Below, one piece after another: positions 7,457-15,012 of a stretch of 34,682 nucleotides of DNA. The notes beneath the pieces were generated by a model. It made no database searches and was not told where the DNA came from. It saw only the letters and a program-made list of their open reading frames with translations. Position numbers and translations under genes: made by a program. This stretch comes from Roseburia sp. GTDB lineage: Bacteria > Bacillota > Clostridia > Lachnospirales > Lachnospiraceae. Every line of letters begins with the position of its first letter. Within the stretch, counting starts at the first letter, position 1. Location: the NCBI GenBank assembly GCA_030844625.1, contig JAUUNJ010000002.1, positions 1-34,682 of the forward strand, read 5' to 3'.

Positions 7457-8260
7457 ATGAAAACAGAGAGTAAATTGCAAAAATTAAAAGAATATTTAGA
7501 GAGTCTTGGTAGTGTGGCAGTTGCTTTTTCCGGAGGGGTGGACTCCACGTTTTTGTTAAAGGTGGCACATGATATATTAGGAGATAAAGTGATTGCTGTG
7601 ACCGCCAGATCCTGTTCATTTCCAGAGAGGGAATTAAACGAGGCAAAAGAATTTTGCAAAAAGGAAGGAATAAAGCATATTATCATTGACTCCCAGGAAC
7701 TGGATATAGAAGGATTCCGCAATAATCCAAAGAATCGGTGTTATATCTGTAAGAAAGAATTGTTTGGGAAGATAATCTGTGTGGCAAAAGAAAATAACAT
7801 AGAAAATATTGCGGAGGGCTCCAATATAGATGACAATGGCGATTACAGACCTGGACTTCAGGCAGTGGCAGAATTGAATGTTAAGAGCCCGCTTAGATAT
7901 TCTGATCTGTCAAAAAAAGAAATTAGAGAATTGTCAAAAAATCTCGATTTGCCCACTTGGGAGAAACAGTCTTTTGCATGTCTTGCGTCAAGATTTGTTT
8001 ATGGGGAAACTATTTCTGAGGAAAAATTGGGGATGGTAGATAAGGCGGAGCAGCTTCTTCTGGATTTGGGATTTCATCAGGTAAGGGTTCGCATCCATGA
8101 CAGAATGGCAAGAATTGAAATAGAACCGGAAGAGTTTGAAAAGTTAATTCGGGAAGATATAAGAAAACAAATTGTAGCCAGATTTAAAGAGTATGGATTT
8201 ACATATATTTCAATGGATCTTCTGGGATATAGAACCGGAAGTATGAATGAAATAATATAG
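7457..8260 (+). CDS. larE: LarE-like ATP-dependent sulfur transferase, three-cysteine type
   Basis: LarE proteins adenylate a pyridinium dicarboxylate precursor and insert sulfur during synthesis of the nickel-pincer cofactor of lactate racemase. This copy has 267 residues. The PP-loop VAFSGGVDST lies near residues 26-35, then DYRPGLQAV and RVRIHDRMARIEIEP typical of the family. Three cysteines, C95 and C98 (RCYICK) and C175 (ACLASRFVYGE), match the LarE subgroup thought to hold a [4Fe-4S] cluster, rather than the single-Cys sacrificial form. ATG 7457 with GAGAGGG is preferred; TTG 7427 after AAGGAT is the alternative and would add ten residues. No larA, larB or larC is in the window, so the true acceptor is open. 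A terminator follows. Confidence 0.85.
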   Translation: MKTESKLQKLKEYLESLGSVAVAFSGGVDSTFLLKVAHDILGDKVIAVTARSCSFPERELNEAKEFCKKEGIKHIIIDSQELDIEGFRNNPKNRCYICKKELFGKIICVAKENNIENIAEGSNIDDNGDYRPGLQAVAELNVKSPLRYSDLSKKEIRELSKNLDLPTWEKQSFACLASRFVYGETISEEKLGMVDKAEQLLLDLGFHQVRVRIHDRMARIEIEPEEFEKLIREDIRKQIVARFKEYGFTYISMDLLGYRTGSMNEII

Positions 8261-8296
8261 AAAAATTTTATAAGTAAGAGATTATACAGTCAAAGA

Positions 8297-8323
8297 GAAA
8301 AAGGTGCAAAAGGCACCTTTTTC
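8297..8323 (+). terminator. Intrinsic terminator after larE
   Basis: A perfect 11-bp stem, GAAAAAGGTGC (8297-8307) with GCACCTTTTTC (8313-8323), has a five-base loop and its T-run is inside the 3' arm. It ends the HD-tcdA-larE unit just before the rrf2 promoter. Confidence 0.85.
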
Positions 8324-8342
8324 TTGTACCAATAATACATAG

Positions 8343-8371
8343 TTGACAAATAGGAATTATAGTAATAAAAT
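8343..8371 (+). promoter_or_regulatory. rrf2 promoter with embedded CymR-like half-site
   Basis: TTGACA (8343-8348) and TAAAAT (8366-8371) have a 17-bp spacer. The spacer contains AATAGGAATTATA (8349-8361). The same 13-mer occurs in reverse complement at 15007-15019 over the -10 of the cysteine-leader promoter. ATAGGAATT agrees with the right half of the CymR box as I recall it from Bacillus. This suggests autoregulation of rrf2 and control of the transporter operon. Confidence 0.72.
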
Positions 8372-8388
8372 ACCATTAATCTGTATAA

Positions 8389-8405
8389 CCTAGTAAATGA
8401 GTAGG
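8389..8405 (+). promoter_or_regulatory. CCTA-N9-TAGG operator, copy 2
   Basis: CCTAGTAAATGAGTAGG, 17 bp, has the same ends and 9-bp spacing as the box at 5919-5935. It lies about 11 bp downstream of the predicted transcription start of rrf2, a position suited to autorepression. Confidence 0.6.
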
Positions 8406-8422
8406 AGATAATAGGAGGAGTT

Positions 8423-8869
8423 ATGAAACTTTCAAAAAAGAGTAGATATGGACTTACCGCTTTAATAGATTTATCCATTAATTCAAAACACGGACATGTT
8501 GCACTGAGCAGTATTGCAGAGAAAAATGGAATTTCTCCTCAGTATTTGGAACAGGTATTTGCAGCTCTTAGAAGAGCCGGAATTATTAAGAGTATCAAAG
8601 GTGCCCAGGGCGGATATTTATTAAATAATGATCCGAAGAAAATTACGGTGGCATCAATACTGAAAGCGCTTGATGGAAATTACAGAATAGAAGATGAGGA
8701 AATTTCTGAGAACAGTGATAATCCGGGAATTGCTATTACAATACAGAACACAGTAATTGACAAAATAAATGAAAAAATGGATGATATATTAGAAAATCTT
8801 ACATTAGCTGATTTGGAGAGCAGTTATCAGGACTATAACAAGTATAATCAGCATATGTATTATATTTAA
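8423..8869 (+). CDS. Rrf2-family regulator, CymR-like
   Basis: This 148-residue regulator begins with the Rrf2 signature MKLSKKSRYGLTALIDLS. The winged HTH covers about residues 25-65 (LSSIAEKNGISPQYLEQVFAALRRAGIIKSIKGAQGGYLL), and a helical dimerisation region follows. It contains no cysteine at all, so it cannot hold the Fe-S cluster of IscR or NsrR. This resembles CymR, the cysteine-metabolism repressor that senses O-acetylserine through complex formation with CysK. The surroundings (cysE upstream, glutamate-cysteine ligase and trans-sulfuration genes downstream, CymR-like boxes at its own and the leader promoter) support a cysteine-regulon role. AGGAGG precedes ATG 8423. Naming it cymR would need binding data. 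Confidence 0.88.
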   Translation: MKLSKKSRYGLTALIDLSINSKHGHVALSSIAEKNGISPQYLEQVFAALRRAGIIKSIKGAQGGYLLNNDPKKITVASILKALDGNYRIEDEEISENSDNPGIAITIQNTVIDKINEKMDDILENLTLADLESSYQDYNKYNQHMYYI

Positions 8870-8916
8870 GGGCGTGGAAAATCCCACTCAGAGCGGGGTT
8901 CTTCTGCGGAAAGGTG

Positions 8917-8952
8917 AGGGAACTTTAAATAGGAACTTTAAAGTTCTCTTTT
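8917..8952 (+). terminator. Terminator or attenuator between rrf2 and gshA
   Basis: A 13-bp stem (8917-8929 with 8937-8949, one G-U) has a seven-base loop and is followed by TTT. It lies inside the leader of the gshA operon. A GC-rich stretch (8870-8920) unlike the flanking DNA precedes it. It may end the rrf2 transcript or act as a regulated attenuator for the downstream operon. Confidence 0.75.
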
Positions 8953-8967
8953 AATAATAAGGAAAGT

Positions 8968-9003
8968 CCCCTTAGGGCAAGTCATTTGAGGAAAGATGAG
9001 GGG
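8968..9003 (+). promoter_or_regulatory. Hairpin that would sequester the gshA ribosome-binding site
   Basis: CCCCTTA (8968-8974) is complementary to TGAGGGG (8997-9003), which is the Shine-Dalgarno for ATG 9012 at 8-base spacing. Pairing would hide the site. No known riboswitch class is recognised, so a regulatory role is inference. Confidence 0.5.
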
Positions 9004-9011
9004 TGTTGAAA

Positions 9012-10298
9012 ATGGCAGATCAGAAGATTGTTAAAAGTAAATATATGTTTAACGGACAGTTTGGTATAGAAAAAGAAAGCCTGAGGGTGAATGAGGAAGG
9101 ATATTTATCACATACAAATCATCCTTTTATGGATATTCCTAATATTGACAGGGATTTTTGTGAAAATCAGATAGAGATTATCACAGATGTGTGTGACAGT
9201 GTAGATGAAGTATATGATCAACTGACCTACTTTCATAATCTTGCAGTGAAAAGACTTTATAATTTGGAATCAGGAAAAGAGTACGTGTGGAATTTTTCAA
9301 ACCCACCTTACGTCAGGGGAGAAGTGGATGTTCCCATTGCTAAGTTTGATGGTAAGTTAAGGGGTAAAGAGGTCTACAGGGAGTATTTAGCTTCCAAATA
9401 TGGAAAGAAAAAAATGCTTTTTTCAGGAATTCATTTTAATTTTTCGTTCTCAGAAGATTATTTGAGGGAACTGTTCGAACAAAGTGATGAAGAGGAATAT
9501 AAAAAATTTAAAGACAGCTTGTATCTTAATCTGGCAAAACAGGTAACAAGATATGCCTGGCTTATCGTATATTTAATGTCTGCAAGCCCTCTGATGGATG
9601 GTTCTTATTTGCGAGATGAAGATATAGGAAAAGACATTCTGAGCCCATATGCATCAGGAAGATGCAGTGAGATAGGATATTGGAATGATTTTGTACCTGT
9701 TCTCAATTATGAAAATCTGAATGACTATGTGAATAGTATTCAAAGTTATGTGGATTCAGGACAGTTAAAATCTTCCGCAGAGCTTTATTATCCGGTAAGA
9801 CTTAAGCCGACAGGCGAAAATACTTTGGAGAATTTAAGGGATAAAGGTATAAATCATATTGAACTTAGAAGCATTGATTTAAATCCTTTATCGGATATAG
9901 GTCTAAAAAAAGAAGACGTGGAGTTTTTACATCTTTTTCTTTTGTATCTGACCTCTTTGGATGATAAAGAGTTTGAGGTGTTTGAGCAGGTTATGGCAAT
10001 TAAAAATGTGAAAAAAGCGGCTTTGTTCAATGACAGTAAAATTCAGATCGAGACCGGATGGAATCAATCGGGCAATATAAGAGATTTGGCACGGGAAGTA
10101 TTAGAAAGCATAGAGACCTTTTATCATAATCTGGGCGAAGAGGCAGCAGTAGATACAATTCATTACCAGAAAAATAAAGTAATAAATCCACAGCACAGAT
10201 ATGCAATGAAGATTATGAAGACGTATAAGAATAACTATGTAAGGCAGGGAATAGAGATGGCTGAAGCATATGTAAGGAGAGGTAAGAAAGATGTGTGA
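9012..10298 (+). CDS. gshA: Glutamate-cysteine ligase, GshA/GshF N-terminal type
   Basis: This ligase would join the gamma-carboxyl of glutamate to cysteine with ATP, giving gamma-glutamylcysteine. It has 428 residues. The N-terminal GIEKESLRV block (about 18-26) is the class I GshA motif (compare GIERETLRV). Further blocks are DFCENQIEIIT, SGIHFNFSF and HIELRSIDLNP, which carry metal and ATP ligands in the family. Its length matches the ligase domain of bifunctional GshF, but there is no ATP-grasp glutathione-synthetase domain and no gshB nearby. GTG 9003 and TTG 9006 overlap or crowd the GAGGGG site, so ATG 9012 is chosen. It overlaps the next gene by 8 bases (ATGTGTGA), showing translational coupling. 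The product may stop at gamma-glutamylcysteine, or glutathione synthesis may be completed elsewhere. Confidence 0.92.
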   Translation: MADQKIVKSKYMFNGQFGIEKESLRVNEEGYLSHTNHPFMDIPNIDRDFCENQIEIITDVCDSVDEVYDQLTYFHNLAVKRLYNLESGKEYVWNFSNPPYVRGEVDVPIAKFDGKLRGKEVYREYLASKYGKKKMLFSGIHFNFSFSEDYLRELFEQSDEEEYKKFKDSLYLNLAKQVTRYAWLIVYLMSASPLMDGSYLRDEDIGKDILSPYASGRCSEIGYWNDFVPVLNYENLNDYVNSIQSYVDSGQLKSSAELYYPVRLKPTGENTLENLRDKGINHIELRSIDLNPLSDIGLKKEDVEFLHLFLLYLTSLDDKEFEVFEQVMAIKNVKKAALFNDSKIQIETGWNQSGNIRDLAREVLESIETFYHNLGEEAAVDTIHYQKNKVINPQHRYAMKIMKTYKNNYVRQGIEMAEAYVRRGKKDV

Positions 10299-11061
10299 AG
10301 TATTTGGTTATTGCAGTAGGGAAGGCTACGAAATAAACGATTACTTAAAGGAGTTTTATAGTCACAGTTATGCTCATCCCAACGGATGGGGGCTGGCTTG
10401 TCTGGAGGGAAATGAGGCATTTTTGGAAAAAGAACCTTTACAGGCAACAAAAAGTAATTATCTGAAAGAGAGATTATCCCAGCCGGTGATTGCAAAAAAT
10501 GTGTTTGCCCATATAAGATATGCTACAATCGGTAATGTGGAATATAAGAACTGTCATCCATATACAAAAAAAGATAATAGCGGAAGGCGATGGACTGAGA
10601 TACATAATGGTACTATTTTTGATTTTCCACCATTATACAAATATGTGAAAATTCAAAAGGGTGATACGGACAGTGAGAGGATATTATTATATCTGGTAGA
10701 TAAAATTAATCAGGCAGAGACCGGCGGCAAAAAATTAGGTGGACGGGAGAGGTTTACAATTCTGGACTGCCTAATCGGGAATATGGCGAAAGGAAATAAA
10801 CTGAATATCATTTTATTTGATGGGAAATATATGTATGTTCATACAAATTATAAAAAATCGCTGTATTATCTGGAAAAAAACGGTGCAATGTTTTTTTCCA
10901 CACAACCTTTAAGTAAAGAGGACTGGAAGCAGGTACCATTTACCAGACTTATGGCGTATAAGGATGGAAAGGTTGCTTTTGAAGGGACAGATCATGGAAA
11001 TGAGTACTTTGACAGTGAGGAAGATATGAAATTTATATATCAGAATTTCTCACAATTGTAA
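10291..11061 (+). CDS. Class II glutamine amidotransferase-like Ntn hydrolase (YafJ/EgtC-like)
   Basis: This 256-residue Ntn hydrolase has its nucleophile as Cys2 (MCEVFGYCS), exposed after removal of Met1. Family motifs seen are HPNGWGLACLEG, FAHIRYATIG (substrate-carboxylate arginine) and WTEIHNGTIFDF (oxyanion Asn-Gly). No synthase domain is attached. Stand-alone members include YafJ, of unclear function, and EgtC, which removes the gamma-glutamyl group from a gamma-glutamylcysteine-derived intermediate in ergothioneine synthesis. Translational overlap with gshA upstream and a second glutamate-cysteine ligase-like gene downstream make a gamma-glutamyl hydrolase role attractive. No egtB, egtD or egtE is present, so ergothioneine itself is not implied. 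A family-level call is firm; the substrate is inferred. Confidence 0.88.
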   Translation: MCEVFGYCSREGYEINDYLKEFYSHSYAHPNGWGLACLEGNEAFLEKEPLQATKSNYLKERLSQPVIAKNVFAHIRYATIGNVEYKNCHPYTKKDNSGRRWTEIHNGTIFDFPPLYKYVKIQKGDTDSERILLYLVDKINQAETGGKKLGGRERFTILDCLIGNMAKGNKLNIILFDGKYMYVHTNYKKSLYYLEKNGAMFFSTQPLSKEDWKQVPFTRLMAYKDGKVAFEGTDHGNEYFDSEEDMKFIYQNFSQL

Positions 11062-11077
11062 AAGGAAAGTCTGTTTA

Positions 11078-11101
11078 GGACAAAGGAAAAGTCCTTTGTC
11101 C
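11078..11101 (+). other. Perfect intercistronic hairpin upstream of the second ligase gene
   Basis: GGACAAAGGA (11078-11087) and TCCTTTGTCC (11092-11101) form a 10-bp stem with a four-base loop. It is followed by CAAGATTA rather than T, so it is more likely a processing or stability element than a terminator. Confidence 0.6.
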
Positions 11102-11175
11102 CAAGATTATAATATATGTATGAATGTAAGAAAAAGAACGGATAAAAATGTTCTGTGATATGAAGTGGAGTTATT

Positions 11176-12564
11176 ATGGTACAACAGGAAGTAGTAAAGC
11201 AAAGGTTATATGATAAATATATAGAGCCGACAAAAAAGAAGAGAGAAGAATTTATTGGAATCGAAATAGAAATGCCCATATTGAATCTTAATAAAGCTGC
11301 TGTGGATTTTGAAAAAATTCATCAGATTACCAGAAATTTTATGAAAAAATTTAGGTTTGAAGCAGAGGGCGTAGACGATGAGGGAAACATCAATGCGGCA
11401 GTGGATCGAAAGACAGGGGATATTCTGTCTTATGACTGTTCCTATAACAATCTGGAATTATCTTTTGGAAAGGGAAAGGATATAAACACACTGTATGAAA
11501 GATTTAAAAGATACTACAAATATCTTGAAAAAGAATTGTCGGAATATAATTATACATTAACGGGAATGGGTGTGAATCCATACAGAATATATAATAAAAA
11601 TGTGCCGATACCTAATGGAAGATACAGAATGCTCTTTCATCATTTAAATTCATATAAGAAATATGAGGAGATGCCAAAGCATTTTCATGATTACCCGGGA
11701 TATGGAACTTTTTCCAGTGCATCACAGGTGCAGTTGGATGTAGATTATGATGATTTGCTTGTGACAATAGAAGCTTTTTCAAAGCTGGAGCCTGTGAAAG
11801 CACTGCTTTTTTCTAATTCCGTACTTTTAGGTGAACATGAGGAATTGTTATGCTGCAGAGATGCTTTTTGGGAGAATAGCACTCATGGTATCAATCCCCA
11901 TAACATAGGAATGTTTGAATGTGAATTTGAAAGCATTGAAGATTTGATGGCGTATATTCAGTCCACAAGTATTTATTGTGTGGAAAGAGATGAAAAATAT
12001 ATTAACTTTCCTCCGATAAACATTATGGAATATTTTAAGAAGGATTTTGTTACCGGAGAATATTTTGACGGCAGGGAATATAAAGAAATTGATGTAATAC
12101 CAAGAATAGAAGATATTGATTATCTTAGAACTTTTAAGTTTGAAGATTTGACTTTCAGGGGAACCATAGAGTTTAGAAGTGTGTGCTGTCAGCCCATAAA
12201 GGATAGTATGCTGGTTGCGGCGTTTCATTTGGGACTGATAAAACAGGCACATAAATTAAAAGAAATATTTGATCATGATTATGTGATATATCATCATGGA
12301 TATACTGCAACAGAACTTAGAAAAATGTTTGTAAGAAGTGATATCCCCGATTTTGTCAATTCGGATGAACTGTATGAACTGGCAAAGAAGGTTGTGGATT
12401 TATCAAGAGAAGGTCTTGTAAAAAGAGGCCTTGGTGAAGAGAAGTATTTAGAACCTTTATATGAAAGAATAAGCAGCAGAACCAACCCGGCAAAACGAAT
12501 GCTTAAGCTGCTTGAGGGCGGCCAAAATTTGGAAGAAATAGTTTTAGCATACGGAAAAGTTTAG
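11176..12564 (+). CDS. GCS2-family glutamate-cysteine ligase-like protein (EgtA/plant-GCL type)
   Basis: This 462-residue carboxylate-amine ligase belongs to the GCS2-like branch. It shows the early GIEIEMPILN block (residues 28-37, the metal-binding E.E pattern), SYDCSYNNLELSFG, NPYRIYN, a central SASQVQLDVDYDD block and RGTIEFRSVCCQP near residue 330, all in the order seen in EgtA and plant-type ligases. It is not a copy of the GshA at 9012: the two share the fold but come from different subfamilies. It would form a gamma-glutamyl amide with cysteine or another amino acid. RBS GTGGAG precedes ATG 11176. The same-strand run of genes continues into the trans-sulfuration enzyme 66 bases downstream. 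The amine acceptor cannot be read from sequence. Confidence 0.85.
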   Translation: MVQQEVVKQRLYDKYIEPTKKKREEFIGIEIEMPILNLNKAAVDFEKIHQITRNFMKKFRFEAEGVDDEGNINAAVDRKTGDILSYDCSYNNLELSFGKGKDINTLYERFKRYYKYLEKELSEYNYTLTGMGVNPYRIYNKNVPIPNGRYRMLFHHLNSYKKYEEMPKHFHDYPGYGTFSSASQVQLDVDYDDLLVTIEAFSKLEPVKALLFSNSVLLGEHEELLCCRDAFWENSTHGINPHNIGMFECEFESIEDLMAYIQSTSIYCVERDEKYINFPPINIMEYFKKDFVTGEYFDGREYKEIDVIPRIEDIDYLRTFKFEDLTFRGTIEFRSVCCQPIKDSMLVAAFHLGLIKQAHKLKEIFDHDYVIYHHGYTATELRKMFVRSDIPDFVNSDELYELAKKVVDLSREGLVKRGLGEEKYLEPLYERISSRTNPAKRMLKLLEGGQNLEEIVLAYGKV

Positions 12565-12571
12565 AAAACGC

Positions 12572-12604
12572 AGCAGGAAGATGCCATCGTATTTTCTTCC
12601 TGCT
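12572..12604 (+). other. Intercistronic hairpin before the trans-sulfuration gene
   Basis: AGCAGGAAGA (12572-12581) pairs perfectly with TCTTCCTGCT (12595-12604) around a 13-base loop. No T-run follows. It could be a weak terminator or an mRNA processing/stability element. Confidence 0.6.
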
Positions 12605-12630
12605 ATGTTGCAGGGAAGGAGAATTTTAAT

Positions 12631-13776
12631 ATGGAATATAAAATAGAAACACGATGTATACACGGAGAGAAAGCGGAGAATGATCATCCTTATGGAGCTG
12701 TATCAGTTCCCATATACCAGACAGCAACCTTTTCCCATCCGGGAATCGGGGAGACAACCGGACATAATTATACGAGGGAGAGCAATCCTACAAGGGATGA
12801 ATTGGAGCATATTATATCTTCGCTGGAGGGGGCTATAGATACTGTTGCCTGTTCCAGCGGAATGGCAGCTATAAGGTTGTGCCTTGAGTTGTTTGATCTT
12901 GGGGATCACATTATATGTACCGATGATTTGTATGGAGGTTCCGTTCGCCTTTTTGATTCTGTGGGGAAAACCCACGGTTTGGAGTTTTCTTATGTAGATA
13001 CATCTGATCTTACTCAGGTGGAAAATGCCATTAAAGAAAATACGGCAGCATTTTATATTGAGACACCAAGTAATCCCACAATGAAGGTCACGGACTTGGA
13101 GGCAATTATAAAACTGGCAAAGAAACATAATATTTATGTTGCAGTAGATAATACATTTTTGTCCCCGTATTTTCAGAATCCTCTGAAACTGGGTGCTGAT
13201 GCAGTAATTCACAGCGGAACAAAATTTTTGGGTGGTCACAATGATACGCTGGCAGGATTTTTTTCTACTAACAACCAGTATGTGGCAGACAAACTAAGAT
13301 TTTTATATAAAACAACAGGAAGTACATTGTCACCTTTTGACAGTTTCCTATTGATAAGAGGAATTAAAACACTTTCAGTCAGAATGGAAAAGCAGCAGCA
13401 GAATGCATTAGAGATTGCCCGGTGGCTGAAAGAACAGGACAAAATTGTACAGGTTTATTATGTGGGATTGCCGGAACATCCGGGATATGAGATTAATAAA
13501 AAACAGTCCAGAGGCTTTGGAAGCATGATATCATTCAGAACAGACACAGAGCAGACTGCAAGAAGAATTTTGGAAAAACTGAAACTGATTGCATTTGCGG
13601 AAAGTCTTGGAGGTGTTGAGTCACTGATTACATATCCAATGATTCAGACTCATGGAGATGTGCCGGTTCAGGAAAGAGAGAGATTGGGAATTACTGAAAA
13701 TTTTCTAAGAATGTCTGTAGGGATTGAAAACACAGATGATTTGATTGCAGATTTAAAACAGGCACTGGAGGACTAG
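12631..13776 (+). CDS. PLP-dependent trans-sulfuration enzyme (cystathionine gamma-synthase / gamma-lyase family)
   Basis: This 381-residue fold-type I PLP enzyme of the Cys/Met metabolism family interconverts cysteine, homocysteine and cystathionine. Motifs are VPIYQTATFSHP and NYTRESNPTRDELE at the N-terminus, CSSGMAAI, the YGGSVRLFD loop, ETPSNPTMKV, VDNTFLSPYF and the Schiff-base lysine K198 in HSGTKFLGGHND, then SLGGVESLITYPM. The SGTKFLGGHND region resembles MetI-type cystathionine gamma-synthase/O-acetylhomoserine sulfhydrylase, but MetB, MetC and MccB are too alike to separate by eye. RBS AAGGAGAA precedes ATG 12631. The patB-like gene starts 2 bases after its stop, so the two likely act in one pathway, synthesising cystathionine and then cleaving it. 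Confidence 0.9.
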   Translation: MEYKIETRCIHGEKAENDHPYGAVSVPIYQTATFSHPGIGETTGHNYTRESNPTRDELEHIISSLEGAIDTVACSSGMAAIRLCLELFDLGDHIICTDDLYGGSVRLFDSVGKTHGLEFSYVDTSDLTQVENAIKENTAAFYIETPSNPTMKVTDLEAIIKLAKKHNIYVAVDNTFLSPYFQNPLKLGADAVIHSGTKFLGGHNDTLAGFFSTNNQYVADKLRFLYKTTGSTLSPFDSFLLIRGIKTLSVRMEKQQQNALEIARWLKEQDKIVQVYYVGLPEHPGYEINKKQSRGFGSMISFRTDTEQTARRILEKLKLIAFAESLGGVESLITYPMIQTHGDVPVQERERLGITENFLRMSVGIENTDDLIADLKQALED

Positions 13777-13778
13777 AT

Positions 13779-14954
13779 ATGAAAGTGGATTTTGACAGGA
13801 TAATTGAGAGAAAGGGAACAAACTGTTTAAAATATGATTTCGCAAAAGAGCGGGGAATGAGCGAAGATGTCCTTCCGCTGTGGGTGGCAGATATGGATTT
13901 TCCAACGGCACCGGAAATTTTAGACAGGCTGCATAGGACGGTAGACCACGGGATTTTTGGATATTCTGAGGGGAAAGAGGCATATTTTGAAGCTGTTAAG
14001 AGCTGGTATAAGGAGAATTTTGACTGGGAAATAAAGAGAAACTGGCTTATAAAAACGCCTGGTGTAGTATTTGGTCTTGCCATGGCAGTCAAAGCATTTA
14101 CCAAAGTGGGGGATAGTGTGCTGATCCAGCAGCCGGTCTACTACCCTTTCAGCGAAGTCATTGAAGATAACAACAGAAAATTAATAAATAATTCTTTGAA
14201 AAATGTAGATGGACATTATGAAATAGATTTTGAAGATTTCGAAAAGAAAATAAAGGATAATAATATTAAGCTGTTTATTCTGTGTAACCCTCATAATCCG
14301 GTAGGACGTGTATGGAAGCGGGAAGAACTGTTAAAAATAGGAGATATCTGTTTGAAAAATCATGTGATTGTTGTCAGCGACGAAATACACAGTGATTTTA
14401 TTTATCCGGGTTATAAACATACAGTTTTTGCATCGCTTTCAAAAGAAATTGCAGATATTACAATTACATGTACTGCACCGAGTAAAACCTTTAATCTGGC
14501 AGGGCTTCAGATTTCAAATATCTTTGTTTCCAATGTGGAACTGAAAAGAAAGTTAAAAAAAGAAATAGCTGCTGCCGGTTACAGTCAGGTTAATATCATG
14601 GGATTAGCGGCATGTCAGGCTGCCTATGAAGAAGGGAAAGAGTGGCTTGACCAATTAAAAGATTACCTTATGGAAAATGTTAATTTTGTGAGAAATTATT
14701 TAAAAGATAATATACCGCAGGTGAAGCTGACGGAGCCGGAAGGAACCTATCTGATCTGGCTTGATTTCAGAGAGCTTAACCTTGAGGATAAGCAATTGGA
14801 AGATTTGATAGTAAACAGAGCAAAACTGTGGCTTGATAGTGGTTCCATATTCGGTGATGATGGAAAAGGGTATCAGAGAATCAACATAGCCTGTCCCAGA
14901 GCAATCCTCAAGCAGGCAATGGAGCAGTTGAAGAGAGCTGTGGACAGTCTGTAA
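13779..14954 (+). CDS. Cystathionine beta-lyase, PatB/MalY type
   Basis: This 391-residue fold-type I PLP enzyme belongs to the MalY/PatB aminotransferase-like C-S lyases, which split cystathionine to homocysteine or cysteine to sulfide, pyruvate and ammonia. Family features are the N-terminal KYDFAKERGMSEDVLPLWVADMDF-like region (DVLPLWVADMDFPTAPEI), YPFSEVIEDNNR, LCNPHNPVGRVW, VSDEIHSDF and the PLP lysine K236 in APSKTFNLAGLQ. ACTAGAT separates it from the preceding stop, so expression is probably coupled to the trans-sulfuration gene; GGAGGACTAG upstream serves as ribosome-binding site. It would supply homocysteine for methionine or release sulfide. The next promoter lies 30 bases after its stop, so this ends the thiol operon. 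Confidence 0.92.
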   Translation: MKVDFDRIIERKGTNCLKYDFAKERGMSEDVLPLWVADMDFPTAPEILDRLHRTVDHGIFGYSEGKEAYFEAVKSWYKENFDWEIKRNWLIKTPGVVFGLAMAVKAFTKVGDSVLIQQPVYYPFSEVIEDNNRKLINNSLKNVDGHYEIDFEDFEKKIKDNNIKLFILCNPHNPVGRVWKREELLKIGDICLKNHVIVVSDEIHSDFIYPGYKHTVFASLSKEIADITITCTAPSKTFNLAGLQISNIFVSNVELKRKLKKEIAAAGYSQVNIMGLAACQAAYEEGKEWLDQLKDYLMENVNFVRNYLKDNIPQVKLTEPEGTYLIWLDFRELNLEDKQLEDLIVNRAKLWLDSGSIFGDDGKGYQRINIACPRAILKQAMEQLKRAVDSL

Positions 14955-14983
14955 ACAAAATTTATAAAAAAATCATTTTTTTG

Positions 14984-15012
14984 TTGACAAAAGAATGTGT
15001 TAATAGTATAAT
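14984..15012 (+). promoter_or_regulatory. Consensus promoter of the cysteine-leader/transporter operon
   Basis: Perfect TTGACA (14984-14989), a 17-bp spacer and perfect TATAAT (15007-15012); start predicted near 15019. A promoter this strong on a transporter operon expects tight downstream control, which the operator and attenuator provide. Confidence 0.92.

Noticed and set aside
8870..9011. T-box riboswitch for cysteine before gshA
   Set aside because: No TGGNACCGCG-like antiterminator bulge sequence is present, although the leader is structured.
10291..11061. Ergothioneine biosynthesis cluster
   Set aside because: EgtA- and EgtC-like families are present, but no EgtB, EgtD or EgtE, and the pathway needs oxygen at a key step, which is unlikely in an anaerobe.
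12703..13239. Long antisense ORF (178 codons) inside the trans-sulfuration gene
   Set aside because: The plus-strand gene has clear PLP-enzyme motifs throughout; the antisense frame shows no recognisable domain and no ribosome-binding site.
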